A DNA stretch of 64,000 nucleotides from Madurella fahalii (GCA_029876055.1 CM056878.1:3782001-3846000); one strand, 5' to 3'. Positions 43,808 to 55,404 are shown, counted from the first letter of the stretch. Numbers and translations are program-made. Notes: a model not told the origin generated them from the sequence alone.

Positions 43808-45623
43808 ATGGCATCATACCATCAAGGCGCTTCGGGCTCCAAGCCGGAAGAAAAGGGGGATGTCGAACAAGTCGACAGGCCAACAGCGCCCGTGGTTCTC
43901 GAGTCGTTTGCACACTTGGACGAAAAGGCCATTCTCCGAAAAGTACGACACTTTCCCTCCTGTTCGCCGCCGAGACTGACGTTGGTTGGGACAGATGGAT
44001 ATACGCCTCATCCCCATGCTGGCGCTGCTCTACCTTCTCTCCTTCCTTGACCGTGCGCAGGCCATCCCTTCCATACCTTCTTTTCCGCATTGCTGATAAG
44101 TACATCTCCGGAAACAGGAGGAAATATCGGCAATGCCAAGATCGAGGGCCTCCAGGAAGACCTCCAGCTGACTGACGACCAATACAACTGGTGCTTGACC
44201 GCCTTCTTCTTCACTTACGCTGCCTTCGAGGTGCCTAGTAATCTCATGCTCAAGAAGGTCCGCCCCTCCATTTGGCTTCCTGCCATCATGGTAGCATGGG
44301 GTCTGGTCATGACGCTGATGGGCATTGTTACCAACTACGGCGGCCTGCTTACTGCACGCATCTTTCTCGGCGTCACGGAGGCGGGACTGTTCCCCGGCGT
44401 GGCGTACTATCTGACTAATTGGTACAAGCGCGAGGAGATGCAGTTGCGGCAGGCAATGTTCTTTAGCGCTGCGTCAGTTGCCGGCGCCTTCAGCGGGCTG
44501 CTCGCGTTTGCGATTGGCAAGATGGATGGCATCGCCGGTCTGCATGGCTGGCAGTGGATTTTCATTCTTGAGGGTAAGTGCTTGGCGTATCGCTTGGCCT
44601 CCAACAACCAGACCCTCCCCCTCCCCCGGGCGTTTAATGACCCGCGCTTCTGAAGGAATTGCCACGACGGTCGTTGCCGGCATCGCATTTTACGCGCTGT
44701 ACGACTTCCCCGAGACGGCAGGCTTTCTGACAGACGAGGAACGCGCATTCGTCGTCCACCGCCTCAGGTACCAGGGACAGGATCCTTCTCGCTCTCGGGT
44801 CGCGCAGGCCGACGAGTTCAAATGGGGATACGTCGCGCAGGCCTTCCTGGATTGGCATATTTGGGTCAACATCCTCGTCTACTACGGTGTAAGAGGAAGA
44901 CTATTCCTCATGTGGGACCCGCTCTCTAACATGGCCTTCAGATCGTCTGCCCCCTCTACGGTATCAGCTTATTCCTACCCACCATCATTCGTAGTCTCGG
45001 CTACGAAAGCAGCGAGGCGCAGCTCATGACGGTCCCCATCTACATCACCGCGGCCATCCTAGCCGTCGTGTCTGCCTACTTCTCCGACCGGGTGGGGAAG
45101 AGGAGCCCTTTCATCATTGGGTTCCTGCTCATCATGATTGTTGGGTTTTCCATGTGCATTGCCACGACGGACCCTCGCGTCGTGTATGGAGGTGTTTTCA
45201 TCGCCGCCTGCGCCATCTACCCGGCCTTCCCCGGTGTCATCGCGTGGTTGTCGAATAATCTTGCAGGATCGTTGAAGCGCTCAGTAGGCATGGCATTGCA
45301 GATTGGTGTTGGCAATCTCGGTGGTGTAAGAAAATCCAACCCTCCTTTACCATGCAAACAGGGATAGGGATATTGACCGACTATAGGCCATGGCATCCAA
45401 CTTTTACCGCGCGAAAGATGCCCCGCAGTACAAGCTCGGCCACGGCCTGGAACTTGCGTTCATTGGCGCCGGCCTGATTGCGTCCTTCGTACTTCTCGCT
45501 GGCTACGGCTCGGCGAACAAGAAACGAGAGAAGAGAATTAGCGAAGGGGCCCTAGACTTGTACACACCGGAAGAGCTTTCAGCCCAGGGAGACAGGGCTA
45601 TCACATTCCGCTATGTGTATTAG
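43808..45623 (+). CDS. MFS anion:cation symporter (Dal5/Tna1-like, allantoate permease family)
   Basis: Six exons (43808-43942, 43995-44052, 44118-44573, 44656-44888, 44942-45325, 45387-45623) join in phase to 500 residues. The motif LLYLLSFLDRGNIGNAKIEGL marks helix 1 and loop 1 of the ACS family (Dal5, Tna1, Vht1). Further family marks are FFFTYAAFEVPSNLMLKK, RIFLGVTEAGLFPGVAYYLTNWYKR, GWQWIFILEG, YFSDRVGKRSPFI and LAGSLKRSVGMALQIGVGNLGG. Twelve helices fit. A small organic-acid substrate such as allantoate, nicotinate or pantothenate is likely in the plasma membrane, but the exact one cannot be read. All introns are short with good donors, and the tiny second exon (58 nt) is secured by the DRGN junction. 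Confidence 0.92.
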
Positions 45624-46939
45624 GGCTGCCAAGGCCTAGTACCGATCGTGGTGTGGCGAGGCCCTTCGAGAAATATACGCAGGGTTGGGGGGAGGGGGGA
45701 GGAAGGGATAGATGTTCATAATACGCCCCTGAAACGGGGCGGACTTGGCTCTGCTACATAATACTTTTATGTCACATCCCGGTCGCACAACCGTATGCGG
45801 TAGCGTCCCATCCCACAGGATTGGCTCAACCAGATTGTTGGGCAAACCGGGAACCCGGATATGTGACGGCTCACAGTTACACGAGGCTATTTCGCCGAGC
45901 AGTCCGATGTCAGATCCTGGTAAGGCTTATGCCAAGCCTTTTCGATTGTGTTCTTTCATATGTACACCGAATTCAACCGAAGGTATATGAGCACATCGCG
46001 AGAGCACAAAGAAGCAGCCGCGAAAGCAGAGCCTCATGCCCGGCTTCCCTCGGATCCTATTGAGCGGTAGGGCCGCGGTCCAGAGCGGGCAGCTTGGGCG
46101 CCTTCCAAGTCATACGGCCAAATTTGAGATGGAGTGGCCATGGACGAATCTTGACACCCACTCGAGTTACGTTTCGCATTGCACGCGGGCTTACGTGGCT
46201 GCCCTTGCGTCTCTCCGGTGAGCGTGCATAAACTACCTTACTATTCTGAACTCGTTTCCTACGGCCTCAGGCCATCGCCTGACCCAACGCTGTGAGGTTG
46301 GACGTCAGCCTAAAAACAGGGTTCTTTCCAATTTCTTACTATACCTTCGATCGCCCAGACCGCTTGATACCTTTTGACGAATGAGGCAACAGCGCACAGT
46401 CCAATCCTTTCGACACGTTCATCCGCGACTGGATCATCCATGGTTCTCGTCCGGATGGGATTTGTGTTACGTTTCCCATTTTGTACAACGACGCGCCCTA
46501 TTAGGCCTTATGCATCTCAGGAAGCAACCTTCATCGCTGAAACTATCCCCAGCACCTCAATCCTACCCATCATCGAACGCCATGGTCGCACGGCTTGATA
46601 GGCACAGGGCTGAACCGGTCTATCCGGTGGGCAAAAGGAATACGGTCTTGAATGTGAATGCAAGAAAGTTTGGTATCCGGGTGTCATCCGACTGGATTCT
46701 TGTCAGCATCCTGTGATGTCAGCGAACTGTTCGCATGACCAACAAGGCAGTCATGAGAGAGAGGGCGTGGCGATGCAGAGATGCCAGAAGGGGACATGAT
46801 GAGGAACATACCCGTCTATAAAGACCAGCTGCCCTTCAACCATCGTCGTTCTTCTTTCTTCTCTCATCACACAGCCTTCAGATTCACATCCAATTTGCTC
46901 TTCACGAAAAAGCAAAACCATCCAAACTTAACCGCCAAA
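45624..46939. other. Intergenic, nothing recognised
   Basis: Promoter of the small secreted protein lies in the last 150 bases (CTATAAAG at about 46814). Open frames at 45.7-46.7 kb have no family match. Confidence 0.5.
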
Positions 46940-47398
46940 ATGATGTTCAAGATCACCACCGCCATCGCCGTCGCCTCGGCCCTCATGTCTTCCGTCCAGG
47001 CCGCTGCCGTCGACGCCGGGTCCAACCTCGTCGCGCGCCAGAACGACGTTTGCCCGCAGAATGGGCAGAGCTGCGGTTTCTTCCTCCTCGACTCCGCCGC
47101 GAATGCTCCCTGTAAGTCTCTCCCTTACCTTCAACGGCCTAGCACCTCCCGAATTCGCTAGCTCCGCAATCATTGAAGCGTATACAATCTCTCTGACGAC
47201 TCGCTAACCAATTATCTTCCTGCAGGCGGTGAGGGCGTCCGACAGGTGCTCGAGGTTCTGAGCGGCGGTGCCAACATCTTCAACTCCATCTACACCATTG
47301 TCGACGGCGTGCCAACCGCATTCGTCCGGGACTGCACCTCTAACAACGGCTGCTCCAGGTCGGGCGTCAACCCGTCCAGCGCGCGCTGCAACAACTAA
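46940..47398 (+). CDS. Small secreted Cys-rich protein (effector-like)
   Basis: Exons 46940-47111 and 47226-47398 (114-nt intron GTAAGT...CTGCAG) join to 114 residues. The signal peptide runs MMFKITTAIAVASALMSSVQA. A dibasic-like AR site (NLVARQND) may be a pro-peptide cut. The mature part has six cysteines (VCPQ, SCGF, APCG, RDCT, NGCS, ARCN), enough for three disulfides, with a hydrophobic centre (VRQVLEVLSGGANIFNSIYTIVDG). Size, signal and cysteine count fit fungal small secreted proteins, some of which act on hosts or competitors. There is no homology that assigns a function. Confidence 0.82.
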
Positions 47399-48479
47399 GG
47401 GGCTCAAATCGCTTCGCATGGAAGAGTGGAGTGATGCTGGGTGGACAGCACAGAGGAGATGGGTTGGTGGATTTTTTTCTTGAGAGACTATATGAGCATT
47501 ACCAGCTGGCCAGCTATTAGCTCATTTAGTATTGTCATTTTTTGTAACAGTTGCGGGCATCCTAGGTAGTATTCCAACAATACGACTGTGTTCGCGCTGT
47601 TCCAAAGACAAAACTGCGGTTTATCAATCTGCTGCGGAAGTGACTACTTGGGCTAGCATTTTGGAAGTGTGCTGTGCTCTACAATTCCCGTGCTCCCGGG
47701 AGAAGGCTTTTCCTCAGGTATTTCGACGGTCGTTCCCTCTGCTCCCGAGTGCTGTTGTTTGTGCCCCCCCGGCGAAGAGATGGCTAAGTAGCAAGGGTAT
47801 GCTGGTGGCAACTGCAGTCTTTGCCACTGCGATAGTTGGGTGTGTCGGTGTAAGCGTCAGCGCTTGGTGATAGGTAACGCCCCATGCCCTTAAATATCAT
47901 GTGGATTTAATCATAGTACTTAGTACCTACCTTACCTACTTGGCAGCCGGAGCTGTCCCTGATGGGTCGACCCAGCCGCCCCTATCCGGAAGACACTGTC
48001 ACACATCGAGTCTCGCAACATACAGTCTACAGCTCTTGGGTTCTTGAAATATTCCGTAAGTTTAGGGCTCCGTGCAGCTCGAACTTTCTTACTAGCTGTG
48101 TTATAGAACTGATCGACAGGTACCAGTGGCAGCCTTATCCGCTTGGCGTGGCTAATCGGTGCCAAATTTTCTTCGACGGCAAACTCCGATGCTACGCTAG
48201 TGCTGTAGCGAGCAACAAGAAACCAAACTTGCGAAACAGGTGATATCTAAAATTATCTTGACCCCAGCCAATCATCGCAATAATATCCTGTACGACGAGT
48301 CAGCCAGACTCTTACCATAGTACGGTCTCCGGAATAAAAGCCCAGGCCCGCCCCCTAGGTAGAAATAGATAGATTGAATCGCCGATCCCCACCCACACCG
48401 GGACCAGGGAATGCCTTAGCTTGGCACATACCTCCATCCCAGCTAAACCTAACATAGTCTCGTCGGCGGAACCACTTCC
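47399..48479. other. Intergenic, nothing recognised
   Basis: A GTACCTACCTTACCTACTTGG block lies near 47922. No gene or RNA was recognised. Confidence 0.5.
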
Positions 48480-49062
48480 CGCTCATCCTGCCAACCACCA
48501 GGCGCCCTCTCATCTTCTTTCTCCTTCTTCCCTACGAACACTCCATTCCCCCTCCCGTCTCCAGACCCCCAACTCCTTTCAGTGTTCACAACCCCCCTCC
48601 CTTCACAACCTCGCTCTCTCACAACCCCCCCCCTCCCCAAAACCCCATCCCAAGGCCACCACCATCTCCGCCAACCCCGCCAACCCCGCCAACACCGTTA
48701 AACCCACCCCTCCCCCCGCCTCGCTATCACCCCTTCCCGTTACTTCTCGCCCTCCTCTTCCTCCCTCCGCACGTACTGCGCCGCCAACGCGTCCCGAATG
48801 CCCGGTGCTCCAGCAGCTCTCGTCCCCCCGTAACACAGGCACCCCGCGGGCTGGCTGGGGACCCGGCCGCGGCGTCGGGGCCAATGGCGGAGGGGGGTTC
48901 TGTAGTGGCGGGTTGTGGGGGCGGTTTGGGGTTAAGAGGGTGGGAAGGGTGGGAAGGGTAGGAGAGATGGAGGAGGAAAAGGTGGGAGGGGAGAAGGTGG
49001 GAGAGGAGAAGATGGGAGAGGTGAAGGTGGGAGCGGACGAGGGAGAGGTGGGAAACGTTTAG
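48480..49062. repeat. Strand-asymmetric low-complexity tract, C-rich then G-rich
   Basis: 48480-48800 is pyrimidine/C-rich on the plus strand (many CCCC runs, AACCCCGCC repeats near 48672-48692). 48850-49060 is G-rich, with GGTGGGAGAGG-type repeats near 48970-49030. Long open frames exist on both strands only because stops are rare in such sequence. No coding gene is claimed. The two halves could pair, or form G-quadruplexes. Confidence 0.55.
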
Positions 49063-49686
49063 GGCTGGGAAGGCAGAGACGGAAAGGAGGATAATGTGCA
49101 AGTGGATCTATTTTACGAAGTAGGAGTGGGTGTGGCGTTGGATGGAGTCACCAAGTGCGAGGTGGATGGAGCGCCGGATAGGAGGATGGCCTAGTGGAAG
49201 TATAGTTAAGGGTTCGAGCGAGCGGAGTTCAGGCACCAAGCCAATGCGGCGGAAGGACGCGTTGGGCCGATGAATGCATCTTCGCCCCTGATGCTGGAAC
49301 TCCCGGGACTGATCATGTCTGGAGCAGCTTGTAGGTCTGGGCCCTATCGCCATGTTCAGCAGCTTTGAGCGCACAGGGCACTAGTCACTCTCGAGTACTC
49401 AGCATCTCCCATGCTGCAGTGCCAGCCCAATCTATCCTACAGAGCCGTGTACCCCCGCTACGCTCCAAGCACCAAATGGGCGACCTAACTCCAAGTAGGT
49501 ATCTTTCTTTCAAAGAATAGCCATATACCAACCTAGGACGCCGTTTTATTCTACTAGGTATCTGTTTTTAACTCTTTTGTTCAATACGATATAAATAGCG
49601 GCATTCGCACTTTTCTCTTTTTCGACTCTCCTAATAGAGTCAGTACTAGCCCTCAGTGCTCCATATTATTACTATAGTACCGAACT
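49063..49686. other. Intergenic, nothing recognised
   Basis: Spacer between the low-complexity tract and the inverted repeat copy. Rich in short AG/CT direct repeats. No gene recognised. Confidence 0.4.
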
Positions 49687-50118
49687 GTTGAGTTGGGGGA
49701 AAACTGCCTCCAGAGGACAGGGTCCCTTTGAACAGACGGCCACATTTTACTGGAATGGCGCTCCGGGGAGCGCTAGAACTCGCCGTCAATCCATTTTTCT
49801 TTTACACCATAAGCAGGGTCGTTCTGGTCATTGCGCCTTAGACAGGACAATCAATTCAGTACTCTTTTCCCCACCTATTGTAGGCTCAATTAACAATCTT
49901 ATCTTGCTTGCAAAGCGATGTCCTTCTGATCAGAGGGTGCTACATCTATACATGTTGTTTTAACTTGTTCAGGTTACAGGAGCCCAATTTGTGGTGGTGT
50001 CGCCTGGCGTCTTGTCTATCTTGTCTGTCTTGTCTCTCTTGTCTATCTGGCATTTGGCCACCTTTGCCCTCCCCCTTGTTCCAATGGGTATGTGGTTGTA
50101 GATATGTATTTCTACGCC
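49687..50118 (-). repeat. Dispersed non-coding repeat, copy 3 (inverted)
   Basis: Its reverse complement aligns with 24996-25405 and 62137-62567 end to end. The left end reads GCGTAGAAATAC and the right end CCCCCAACTCA. The internal CCCTCTGATCAGA motif is also kept, at about 49930 (plus strand CTTCTGATCAGAGGG). The central tract differs mainly by small indels and transitions. Confidence 0.85.
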
Positions 50119-50949
50119 ATTTCATTACTAGCCCTACTATAAAAACAATCGTCTACTGCTGCCACTTCCTCTTTATTATTTGCAATGTTACCAATATATC
50201 TTGTTTCGGGCCTTCCTGTCCGAGACCGCTAAGCTTCCCTTTGAGATGAACCGTCTTCATTGATGTGCCCCTTTTCGTTCCGCAAGCGGGACTAGGCTAG
50301 TACAAATCTGGAACACCGTACTGAAGAGGTTAAGGGCAAGCAGAGTGGCGATGTACACGCAAACGTTGGAAAACCTGTCGCTGCTGCTAGACACTAACTG
50401 CCTGGCGTCGGCTGAGCGAATGGGATATTGGACACTCGAGTACTACTACTACGTATAGCCGATGTCGCGAAGGATGGATTGTACTAGTAATTTTTCACGA
50501 CACAAATCACGGGGTTCCCGTAATGCGTCTGTATATTTGAGCATCCAAGAACTGGCCTGTAATTAGGTTAGCCCCAAGTGATGCGGGAAACCACCCAGTG
50601 ATCGATTGCGTTGTTAAGGCCCCCCGGGTCCCGCCAAGTATAGGTATAGTACAGTACCTACTTGGTTGTGAATGGACGGCCTACCCATATAGAACGCTAC
50701 GCAGTCTAGTTGCAACCGTGTGGTTGTGGCTAGGACCTTGGGGAGCCCGACGGCGAAACGCGTGCAGGTGCGTGATTGGCTCGGTCGTCAGAGCATCACA
50801 GCCTGTAGGCTTCCCAAGTGTCTTAGGTGAGATCTTTGTGCGAAGTAATCGATTCTCGGACCAATACAATCGACAGCACCCCCTCCAGTACGTTTTCATC
50901 GCCATTTCTCCCAGTTTCCACATCAGTGCCCAATTCAGGAGCCCAGTTG
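50119..50949. other. Intergenic, nothing recognised
   Basis: No gene supported. It may contain lost 5' parts of the HET fragment that follows. Confidence 0.4.
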
Positions 50950-51230
50950 TCTCGGCTCTGATATCTCGATGCTTTTCACTCCTTGATCCGCACCAACCCT
51001 AGGTGCCATTGGGAGTGAACATCTTGAACTCCTATCCACTTCGCCCACCGCCCTCGAGCTTGTCGACCTGCTTCAGGAGTTCCGCTCCCAGGACGCCACC
51101 GATAAGCGAGAAAAGATCTATGTATTCCTCGGGCTCGTCCCACCCCACCAACCCGATCGACTCCCTCGTCAGCATTGATTACAAGGTCACTGCTAGTACC
51201 ATTATAAGTAGTATACAGCGACATGCATAG
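50950..51230 (+). pseudogene. HET-gene fragment
   Basis: At 51050-51175 a frame without a start reads LELVDLLQEFRSQDATDKREKIYVFLGLV, the block that follows the HET domain in many incompatibility proteins. The expected next block is in another frame (SIDYKVTASTI, 51170-51205). It ends against the opposite-strand relic. Only this internal piece is recognisable. Confidence 0.55.
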
Positions 51231-51690
51231 CAACGTTGTACTATGCTACTGCCACAACAATGGCGGCAAACGCATGTCCGCACTTCTCGGTCCTGGATAT
51301 CGTGATTTTCAATAACCATGGCATACGGTAACGGGCAAGATCGCCAAGGTATTCTATCCATGTGTCTTCAAACGCGGGCACAGTTTCGTAAAGGAGAGCC
51401 ATCATGGCAAAGCAGATGAAGTCAGCATGATGTCCAAACTCGCTGGGAGGCGATGCCTTAAGAGCTCTAGGGAACTGTGAATGCCGTGCCTCAACATTCA
51501 ACCGGGCATGGCGTATTTGGCCGCCAAACTCCTCAACGCCGGGCTTTGCCGAGGGATGCTGGGACGCCATGAAGAAGTCATAATGCCCATGCAGCAGGGT
51601 CCTGTGGAGAGCAATCAAGGCCAGCCACTGCTCATTAAACAGGCGATTAGAACTAGAAAGAGGTACAAGACTCCTAATACCGAAATGGTT
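51200..51690 (-). pseudogene. Relic of a conserved fungal family, possibly Est1-type
   Basis: A start-less minus-strand frame reads RLFNEQWLALIALHRTLLHG, HYDFFMASQHPSAKP, ADFICFAMMALLYETVPAFE and DTWIEYLGDLARYRM. After a frame change it continues with ENHDIQDREV and CRHC. I recall this block from a widespread fungal family with an Est1-like DNA/RNA-binding region. The assignment is from memory and low confidence, whereas the relic nature (no start, frameshift, abrupt ends) is seen directly. Confidence 0.5.
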
Positions 51691-52163
51691 CTAGGGACAT
51701 CATCACGATCATCACATGTCCCATTGACGAATGAATTGGTGTAACGCTCGGAAACGAATGAACGCCCATACAATTACCCGAGAAGAAACTCAGTTGCCGT
51801 CTGTCCTTAAGGTAACTAGCCAGCATTGCGCATCTGTCGTGAGCCAGTTCGGCGGAAAAGGTCATAATTTCGTGACATATCCTGCGGCTCTCAAAAACGT
51901 TCCAGGTGCCAGCAGGAGGTCAAAAACTATCTATAGACCGGAATATGTTGAAATTTCTATAATTGGCTTGATTTAGCTCGAAACTGAAGAAGCTTGAACT
52001 GTTCCCCCGTCTTGTAAAAGTGGCCTCCGTGAGCTAACAGCACTAAAAAAAATCAAGTGCTGCCCGTGCAAGAATATTAGTCATGCCGGGTTTGCGCGGG
52101 ACTTTTCGAAAACGCCCAAAAGTCATAGATCCGTTGACCGGAGATGAGGTTACAGGCAGACAT
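51691..52163. other. Intergenic, nothing recognised
   Basis: Spacer downstream of the P450 stop codon. An A7 run lies near 52046. No gene recognised. Confidence 0.4.
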
Positions 52164-53768
52164 CTAAAGAGTCCGTAGTTTCATCACTACTTTGATAGGC
52201 TTCTTTTCAATGAGCAGAAATGTCTTCAAGCTCCCCCACGAGACCCACTTGCTCTTGTCTGCTGGTGCCGCCACATCAAACGTCCACAGCACTTTGGCCA
52301 AGGCAAGTCGCATCTCAGCCCAGGCGAGATTTTGTCCGATACAGGATCTGGGGCCAACGCTAAACGGCTGCACGGCCTGACGCCGGTCGTGGAAGAAGGG
52401 CGAGTCTTTGTCGGTAGTTGCCATAGGCAGCCAGCGCTCCGGGTGGAACTCGGAGGCGGCGTGGAAGAAGTTGGGCTCGCGGTGCATGGAGGTGAATGTG
52501 ATGGACACGGCGGTCCCGCCGGGCAACCACCTGCCGCAGACAGTGCTCCCGCCCTCAGGGACCTGCCGAGGAGGCATCCAGGGCACCGGTGGACACAACC
52601 GCAACACCTCGTTGAGGACGGCGTTGAGATAGACCAAGCCCCGAAGAGCGTCAGCTGTGATCTCGTCGTAGGTCCGGAAGCGTTGCCGGATCTCATTCAC
52701 CAAGATGTCACGCTTGTCGGTGTTGTGGATGAGGAGGTTCAATGCTGCGGATAAGGCCATGGCTGTTGTCTCACTGCCCGCGATGGCGAGCTCGGAAAAT
52801 GAAGCATTGATGATGTCCAGGCCCAACTGGTCGTTCACATCTACCGGTCCCCGGCTGGATGTAAGGTAAGACATGAAGTCCGATCGTCGGGTCTCATGGT
52901 GATGATCCAGCCGGTGCCGGACTTTCTCAACGATCTGCTGGAAGTGGTCTTTCTGTGCCTTGCGAAGAGATGGGGGAATTGTTTTGGCCAGAATCCAGTC
53001 GACAACGGGGTAGAAGCGCGATGAGATGAGGGCTCCGTTATACTTGAGGTTCTCAAAAATCAAAGCGATCCATCTGTGATACTGCGACCGTTGGAGGCAC
53101 TCGAATGACTCGGCAAATGCCAGGTCGCCAAAGACGTCGAATGTAAGATAGTTGAACCATCGGACAACATCAATCTCGTCGCCGTCTTCATCACCAGACG
53201 CAAGTGTCTGACGTAGGCGTTCTATAAGCAAGTCGACATACTGATGCAGAACCGGCTCGTGAGATTTGAGAGCGGTTGAGGTAAAGGCGGGCGAGAGGCG
53301 CTTGCGGATGGCGGCGTGCAGTTTTGGGTCTATCGCCGTGACCAAGCCCGGGGGGGTGCCAGGCATGGGCGTCCACCATGTGGGATGCTTGAGAAACGGC
53401 GGATTGCCGCCGGCCCGGGGCTGGAGTATGTCGCTCCATGCATCCGGATGCGCGAAGGAGACCTCATCGGGTGCTACACGCAGTACCGGTCCGTACTGGC
53501 GGTGCATTTCTTCGAGGTCCTGAACTAGCGTCCCCCGCACCAGGGACCAGATAAATGGCAATCGTGATGCCGACCATGTCCGCTTCCCGGGGATCCCGGA
53601 TAGAGCATCAAATTGTATGCGATAAATCGACCGGAGAAGTGGGTATACAACGACCAGCCCGAGAAGACAAGTCAGAGCCACGCTGGTGGGGGTGTATAGC
53701 CCCGTTAACAAAGCATCCATCTTGTCGAGTGCGCGGTGTTGGAAGCCGATGGGAAATCTTGCCTGCAT
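52164..53768 (-). CDS. Cytochrome P450 monooxygenase
   Basis: Single exon, 534 residues. A membrane anchor lies at residues 22-45 (GLYTPTSVALTCLLGLVVVYP). P450 marks appear in order: the I-helix AGSETT, the K-helix ExxR in NEVLRLCPPVPWMPPR, the PERW segment (FHPERWLP) and the heme-binding PFSVGPRSCIGQNLAWAEMRL with its axial Cys. The sequence resembles the large fungal group around isotrichodermin C-15 hydroxylase-like and benzoate-type P450s, but no subfamily can be assigned by eye. It is an ER-membrane oxidoreductase working with a P450 reductase. The internal ATG at residue 17 (MDALLTGLY) is a good alternative start placing the anchor at the N terminus. No backbone enzyme lies nearby, so a metabolite cluster is not indicated. 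Confidence 0.92.
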   Translation of the reverse strand: MQARFPIGFQHRALDKMDALLTGLYTPTSVALTCLLGLVVVYPLLRSIYRIQFDALSGIPGKRTWSASRLPFIWSLVRGTLVQDLEEMHRQYGPVLRVAPDEVSFAHPDAWSDILQPRAGGNPPFLKHPTWWTPMPGTPPGLVTAIDPKLHAAIRKRLSPAFTSTALKSHEPVLHQYVDLLIERLRQTLASGDEDGDEIDVVRWFNYLTFDVFGDLAFAESFECLQRSQYHRWIALIFENLKYNGALISSRFYPVVDWILAKTIPPSLRKAQKDHFQQIVEKVRHRLDHHHETRRSDFMSYLTSSRGPVDVNDQLGLDIINASFSELAIAGSETTAMALSAALNLLIHNTDKRDILVNEIRQRFRTYDEITADALRGLVYLNAVLNEVLRLCPPVPWMPPRQVPEGGSTVCGRWLPGGTAVSITFTSMHREPNFFHAASEFHPERWLPMATTDKDSPFFHDRRQAVQPFSVGPRSCIGQNLAWAEMRLALAKVLWTFDVAAPADKSKWVSWGSLKTFLLIEKKPIKVVMKLRTL

Positions 53769-54149
53769 GTCGTGGGTTGATAATTAAATTAATCCGTTGG
53801 CACCTAGAGAGTGGGGCACGTAAGACTGCTCTGGCTGCTCTGGGTTAGGATCCAGCCTCATTGACTGACGAATGACCGTCATGTCCGCCAATTAAAACAG
53901 TGATGGAGCCAGGGAGAAAATCCTTCGCGTATTACGTATTGCGTATTCCCGTAGCCTGCCATCCAACCTACTACGATATAGTACAAGGGGCGGGGGAGTG
54001 GGTTTCCACTACGCGCCGGTGCCGGGCCTCATGGCCGGGAACATATGGGTCCATCGGCCGAACTTCGCGGTCCAACCCTGCCCTCCATCACCGGTCCTAC
54101 TTGTAGTGTGATAATTACCTAGGCAAATATCTATAGAAAAGGCCCCTCA
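53769..54149. other. Promoter region of the P450, nothing else
   Basis: Spacer upstream of the P450 start. No gene recognised. Confidence 0.45.
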
Positions 54150-54400
54150 TTGTTTTTTCTTCCAAAGCCCCTTGATCGACCAAGAATCTCCACCAACCCG
54201 TCCCATCTCACATCACCCGCTAGCTCCAAAGCCGTCAAACCTCGGTTTTCATCACCCCAACATCAGCCCCAATCTTCACCAATGACTCCACCATCGCGGG
54301 GCCTCTCCCTCCGCCGCGTCAATGTGCAGCACAGCCCGTCCCTTGGGTCCTCTATCTTCATATCCGCCCAAGCACCCAAATCCACATACTAACACGATGT
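54150..54400 (-). pseudogene. Ankyrin-repeat relic
   Basis: The minus strand shows ankyrin-like text in shifting frames: ADMKIEDPRDG, RAVLHIDAAEGE, LVKIGADVGVMK, then LTALELAGDVRWDGLVEILG. Start, complete repeats and an unbroken frame are missing. Confidence 0.5.
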
Positions 54401-54429
54401 CCGCTTTAACCTACTATTAGTTAGAACCA

Positions 54430-55404
54430 CTTGTAGCGAGCCTCGAGGCTTGAGCCTAGTCGCTCTAACCTGCTACACATGAACATACCGCACAGGCAAA
54501 GGCTCTATAGCCCCTTCATCAACAAGCTATATAGCCTTCTCCAACACTTCATTGTCGAGCGAGATAATGAAGTAGACGTACCTCACCTGGGGACGGCCTT
54601 CAGCTTCGACTGGTACTACCCTTTGTCTAGCGCCTACGCTAGAGGCGGATTAGCGACTACAACCACCACCCTCTCATCCTTGACCACACTCCAGCTCTTA
54701 CACAGGACCTCCCTACTAACGGTATCCAATACCGTACTAACGCCCCTCCTTAATCCCATCTCCAATCATGGACCGTAAGTCCACCAGCTCATCCGCCCCC
54801 AGCCCCCACAGATACACCAACCTCTCTGCGGACGGTAGCATAACCATCCTCGCTCCGGGGATCACCCGTCCCGCCCCGCCAACTGCACTAATTAGCATCC
54901 TCGCCAACCGCGCCTCGACGCCCCGGTGACCAGCACCCTCGCGCCGTTTTGTGGCGGCCCCGCCCACTTCCCCAGCATCTCTTCACACGGCAAGCACCAG
55001 GATGGGCAGGGCCGATGCCTGCGCGTACTCAATCAGGCGCGCCGGCTTGCGTGCTGCCTCAGCCTCGGTCCGCGTGGCGTGCACCTAGTCGGCCTGGCCG
55101 CCCGGGGCGCGTCGGCGCGGAGCATGGCATAAACGTCCCTAGCCGAGCGACAAGAGTTCGGCGTCTGAGAAGGGGGGAGGGCGGCGACGGTGCCCGAGAT
55201 GTCGTGGCCTGGGATGCGGGTCGGTGTGTCGTAAAGCCCGGGCTAGGTGACCTCGGACGCGGTGATGGAGGCTAAGTGCACGTGGATGAGGACGGCGTTG
55301 GGGTGGTCGGCTGGTTGTGAGGGGACCGGGTGGGAGGGGCTGAGGGTTATGCTTGGGGAGGTGCGGGGACCGGGGATTTGGACCGCGTTGATGGTTTGGC
55401 TCAT
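54430..55404 (-). pseudogene. MDR-type dehydrogenase/quinone oxidoreductase relic
   Basis: Starting at ATG 55404, MSQTINAVQIPGP...VLIHVHLASITASEVT is an MDR N terminus. It stops at once, and the family blocks continue in other frames: GLYDTPTRIPGHDISGTVAAL, VYAMLRADAP, EMLGKWAGPPQNGARVLVTGAS (nucleotide-binding region) with MLISAVGGAGRVI, VLDTVSREVL, VVVVVANPP and YVYFIISLDNEVLEK. Numerous stops and frame changes exclude function. Intact members are NAD(P)H-dependent and related to zinc-type alcohol dehydrogenases. Confidence 0.72.

Noticed and set aside
48421..49062. 213-codon Pro/Ser then Gly/Glu open frame
   Set aside because: Composition follows the C-rich to G-rich switch of the DNA, and the opposite strand is equally open; no coding evidence.
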